Shown here piece by piece: positions 5,135 to 7,300 of a DNA stretch of 7,300 nucleotides. The stretch spans positions 1 through 7,300 of the forward strand of contig JAJYEB010000092.1 of the NCBI GenBank assembly GCA_021790375.1. Reading direction: 5' to 3'. The first letter of the stretch is position 1, and each line of letters starts with the position of its first letter. Source of the DNA: Chloroflexota bacterium (GTDB lineage Bacteria; Chloroflexota; Limnocylindria; Limnocylindrales; CSP1-4). The notes beneath the pieces are model-generated. The model did not search any database, was not told the DNA's origin, and was given only the letters and a program-made list of their open reading frames with translations. Made by a program: the position numbers and the translations under genes.

Positions 5135-5138
5135 ACGG

Positions 5139-6446
5139 GTGGCGGACGTGACCAGGCGGACGGCAGGGGCCGTGGATCTCCTGCGGGCGGTTGGGCTGCT
5201 GGCCGACGGACCGGTCCGCTGGGGCATGCCGGTCCGCAGTGCGCGCCCGGGCGTGTATCTCGTGGAGCTGCCCGCGCCGCTCGCCCACGCCCCCGTCGAC
5301 CTGTCGCCCGTCGGCACCTGGATCGAGCGCGTCCCGACGCTGGAGCTGGACGGGCACCGGCCGGCGGGCAAGGAACTGGCCCAGCGGCTGGCGTCGTTCT
5401 GGCTCCCCGACCAGGTCGTGCTGTACGTGGGTTCCACCGCCGAGGTGATCGGCCGCCGCGTCGACGAGCTGGTGCGGACGCCACTCGGCGACGCCGCGCC
5501 GCATGCCGGCGGCGGGTGGCTCAAGACGCTCCGCGGCCTGGACCAGGCGCGCGTCTGGTGGGCGGAGACCGACGCCCCCGAGGAGTACGCGGATGCGCTC
5601 CTCGCCGCGTTCGCGCAGGCCGTCGACCCGGCCTCGGCAGCCGCCCTGCACGACCCGACGGTGGTGGTGCCCTTCGCCAACATGGCGACGCCCACCGGCC
5701 TTCCCAAGGATCACGGCATCACGGGCGACCTGCTGGATCCGCCGGTCGCCGCGCCGCGGGCCGCGCCGCGCCGGGTGGTGACCCTTCCACCGGGCAACGC
5801 GGTCTCGAGCGAGCTCGGGATGGCGCCGAGGACCCGCGCCACCGGCGGGACGCGGCGAGGGCCGGGGGGCGCGAAGGGTTCGACTGCCGGCGCCGCGTCA
5901 TCGTCGATCGAGCCACGGCGCCGCGGCGCGACGTCTCCCACGGCGGCCCAGCGGCGCGCCGCGGCTCCACCGCCGCCATCCCGGCAGCCCGCGGCCGTCC
6001 ACGTCACGGCCGAGGGTCTCCTGAGCCTGCGCGAGGAACTCGACGATCTCGTCCGCGTCCGGCGCCCCGAGATCATCGCTCGCGTCCGGGCCGCGCGGGA
6101 GCTGGGCGACCTGAGCGAGAACGCCGACTACGAGGCCGCGCGCAAGGAGCAGTCGTTCGCCGAGGGCCGCATCGCGCAGCTCGAATCAATGATCCGCCAC
6201 GCCACCATCATCCAGGCCCCCTCGGGCGGAGACGAGGTGGTGCTCGGCTCCACGGTGCTGGTCGAGTCGCCCGACGGCGAGGAGACCTACACGATCGTCG
6301 GGTCGAGCGAAGCCCGGCCTGCCGAGGGCCGCATCTCGAACACGTCGCCGATCGGCCTGGCCCTGCTCGGCCACCACGCCGGGGATGACGTGGTGGTACG
6401 CGCGCCGGTCGGCGAGCTGCACTACCGGATCGTCGAGCTGCGCTGA
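5139..6446 (+). CDS. GIY-YIG-like domain fused to GreA transcription elongation factor
   Basis: A 435-residue fusion in one uninterrupted frame. Residues 287-435 are a complete GreA: TAEGLLSLREELDDL, RRPEIIARVRAARELGDLSENADYEAARKEQ (the N-terminal coiled coil), then the FKBP-like C-domain (VVLGSTVLVESPDGEE, YTIVGSSEA, ISNTSPIGLALLGHHAGDDVVV). The coiled-coil tip keeps Asp324 and Glu327, equivalent to Asp41 and Glu44 of Escherichia coli GreA, which enter the RNA polymerase channel and stimulate cleavage of backtracked RNA. Residues 1-165 look GIY-YIG-like: GVY (38-40), LYVGST (95-100), Arg106 eight residues after the Gly98 of YVG, as Arg27 follows Gly19 in I-TevI, and PHAGGGWLKTL. GVY and YVG are about 55 residues apart instead of about 10, and the catalytic Glu is unclear. 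Residues 200-286 are a basic Pro/Ala/Arg linker. GTG 5139 is the first start after an in-frame TAG at 5052 and follows GAGGTGA. ATG 5820 (Met228) could make a shorter GreA form. Confidence 0.85.
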   Translation: MADVTRRTAGAVDLLRAVGLLADGPVRWGMPVRSARPGVYLVELPAPLAHAPVDLSPVGTWIERVPTLELDGHRPAGKELAQRLASFWLPDQVVLYVGSTAEVIGRRVDELVRTPLGDAAPHAGGGWLKTLRGLDQARVWWAETDAPEEYADALLAAFAQAVDPASAAALHDPTVVVPFANMATPTGLPKDHGITGDLLDPPVAAPRAAPRRVVTLPPGNAVSSELGMAPRTRATGGTRRGPGGAKGSTAGAASSSIEPRRRGATSPTAAQRRAAAPPPPSRQPAAVHVTAEGLLSLREELDDLVRVRRPEIIARVRAARELGDLSENADYEAARKEQSFAEGRIAQLESMIRHATIIQAPSGGDEVVLGSTVLVESPDGEETYTIVGSSEARPAEGRISNTSPIGLALLGHHAGDDVVVRAPVGELHYRIVELR

Positions 6447-6488
6447 CCTCGGGCCGCGCTACCCGGCACCGGACCCTCGCAACGCAAC

Positions 6489-6496
6489 GGGAGGAG
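6489..6496 (+). promoter_or_regulatory. Strong ribosome binding site of the amidohydrolase
   Basis: GGGAGGAG, 6 nt before ATG 6503. It fixes the start. The 56-bp gap after the GreA fusion (6447-6502) holds no clear terminator or promoter, so read-through from the upstream gene is possible. Confidence 0.7.
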
Positions 6497-6502
6497 CCCG
6501 CC

Positions 6503-7300
6503 ATGACCCGAGTCCTGCTGCGCGACGGAGCGCTCGCCGACGGCCGGTCGCCGGAGCTGCGGCTCGGCGTCAGCGTCCTGGTCGAGGACGGCGTGATCCG
6601 CTGGATGCGGCCCGCCGACGCGGAGGAGGACCCGGGACCGGCCGACGGCCTCGAGATCATCGACGCGAGCGGGAGCTCGATCGTCCCCGGCATGGTCGAC
6701 TCCCACAGCCACCTCACGATGCCCGGCGGCGCGCACTGGATCGACCGGGGCCTGGACCAGGCCGGCACGCTGCTGGCGGTCGCCGAGCGGAACGCGCGGC
6801 TGCTGACGCAGGCCGGTGTGCGGTGGGCCCGTGACGTGGGCGCCCCGGTCGCGGTGGACCCCGTCGACGGGCGCCGGCGCGCGCTGAGCCTCGGGGTGCG
6901 CGACCGCTGGCGCGGGCGGCGAGGGTACCCCGAGATCCGCGCGGCGGGCACGTGGGTGACCCGTGCCGGCACGCTTCCGGCCGGCCTGGGCGTCGACGCG
7001 CACGACGGCGACGAGCTGCTGGCACTGGCGCTCGGGCAGCTCGACGACGGCGCCGACCTGGTGAAGCTCTACATGGACGGCCCGGATCCGGCAACGCCCC
7101 CGTGGTCGGCGAACGAGGTGCGACGGGTGGTCGAGGCCGTGCACGGAAGAGGCGCCCGCGTGACGGCACACACGACGCACCTGGACGGGGCGCGAACCTG
7201 CGCGGACGCCGGCGTCGACGCGATCGAGCACGGGTTCGAGCTCGACGCGGACCTCGCCGCGACCATGGCCCGGCAGGGCATGTACGTCGTGGCGACCCTC
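6503..7300 (+). CDS. Amidohydrolase family metal-dependent hydrolase, 3' truncated
   Basis: The first 266 codons of an amidohydrolase (imidazolonepropionase/dipeptidase-like branch), open to the last base of the window. An N-terminal beta-sandwich strand set (RVLLRDGALADG, VSVLVEDGVIRWM, IIDASGSSIVPGMVDSHSHL) leads into the TIM barrel. Likely metal ligands are His68 and His70 (HSHL), Lys188 in LVKLYMDG (the candidate carboxylated bridging lysine), His223 (VTAHTTH) and His243 (AIEHGF). The final barrel aspartate must lie beyond the window. Members of this branch hydrolyse cyclic amides or Xaa-Pro and Xaa-Arg dipeptides, among other substrates. Nothing here fixes the substrate. No signal peptide, so cytoplasmic. 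It starts 56 bp after the GIY-YIG-GreA gene on the same strand and may be co-transcribed, though I see no functional link. Confidence 0.9.
   Translation, partial: MTRVLLRDGALADGRSPELRLGVSVLVEDGVIRWMRPADAEEDPGPADGLEIIDASGSSIVPGMVDSHSHLTMPGGAHWIDRGLDQAGTLLAVAERNARLLTQAGVRWARDVGAPVAVDPVDGRRRALSLGVRDRWRGRRGYPEIRAAGTWVTRAGTLPAGLGVDAHDGDELLALALGQLDDGADLVKLYMDGPDPATPPWSANEVRRVVEAVHGRGARVTAHTTHLDGARTCADAGVDAIEHGFELDADLAATMARQGMYVVATL

Noticed and set aside
4941..5714. Upstream extension of the PPK2 frame (open to 5714 on the minus strand)
   Set aside because: It overlaps the GIY-YIG-GreA gene antisense and has no family similarity. ATG 4940 has AGGAGA at proper spacing.
5516..6388. A 290-codon plus-strand frame inside the GreA fusion
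   Set aside because: It is a +1-type shadow of the fusion gene, Arg/Gly/Pro-rich with no motif. The GreA motifs are all in the other frame.
6208..7231. Long minus-strand frames opposite the amidohydrolase
   Set aside because: The plus-strand frame from 6503 has clear amidohydrolase motifs and a strong ribosome site. The minus frames show none.

Overview
The window is about 70% or more GC, densely coded, with strong G/C preference at third codon positions, short intergenic gaps and several GTG starts. This fits a high-GC bacterium such as an actinobacterium or a high-GC Chloroflexota lineage. There is no rRNA or other phylogenetic marker, so the placement is an inference. I see no tRNA, rRNA, CRISPR array, insertion sequence or phage gene. 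It looks like ordinary chromosome.

Layout, left to right. (1) The C-terminal part of an AI-2E/PerM-family membrane protein runs rightward and ends 11 bp inside the convergent end of (2) a leftward pair: an ECF sigma factor and, coupled by a 4-bp GTGA overlap, a small zinc-finger anti-sigma factor with no membrane segment. (3) A 184-bp divergent control region holds a 15-bp dyad, a hairpin, a 27-bp tandem repeat and a promoter boxed by an inverted repeat. (4) Rightward from it lies an S49 (SppA-like) peptidase with an intact Ser/Lys dyad but no membrane anchor. A 192-bp gap with hairpins follows. (5) A secreted CAP/SCP-domain protein with a C-terminal Ig/PKD-like domain. (6) A convergent leftward polyphosphate kinase 2 (PPK2) carries an N-terminal extension built of four decapeptide repeats with a histidine every 10 residues. 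(7) A second divergent region holds a good sigma-70-type promoter and a possible leaderless 22-codon upstream ORF. (8) This leads to the most unusual gene here, which joins an apparent GIY-YIG-nuclease-like N-terminal domain, a long basic Pro/Ala/Arg linker and a complete GreA transcript-cleavage factor. (9) It is followed by the first 266 codons of an amidohydrolase, cut by the window end.

The genes do not form one pathway. The sigma/anti-sigma pair is a self-contained regulatory switch. The S49 peptidase and CAP protein are plausible envelope or protein-quality genes beside it. PPK2 links to polyphosphate and nucleotide energy metabolism. The GIY-YIG-GreA fusion suggests a physical link between RNA polymerase rescue and a nuclease-type or DNA-binding module, and is the best candidate for undescribed biology. 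Two genes or ORFs (the S49 peptidase and the short upstream ORF) have a TAGGNT -10 box only 8-9 nt before the ATG, which suggests leaderless transcripts in this organism.
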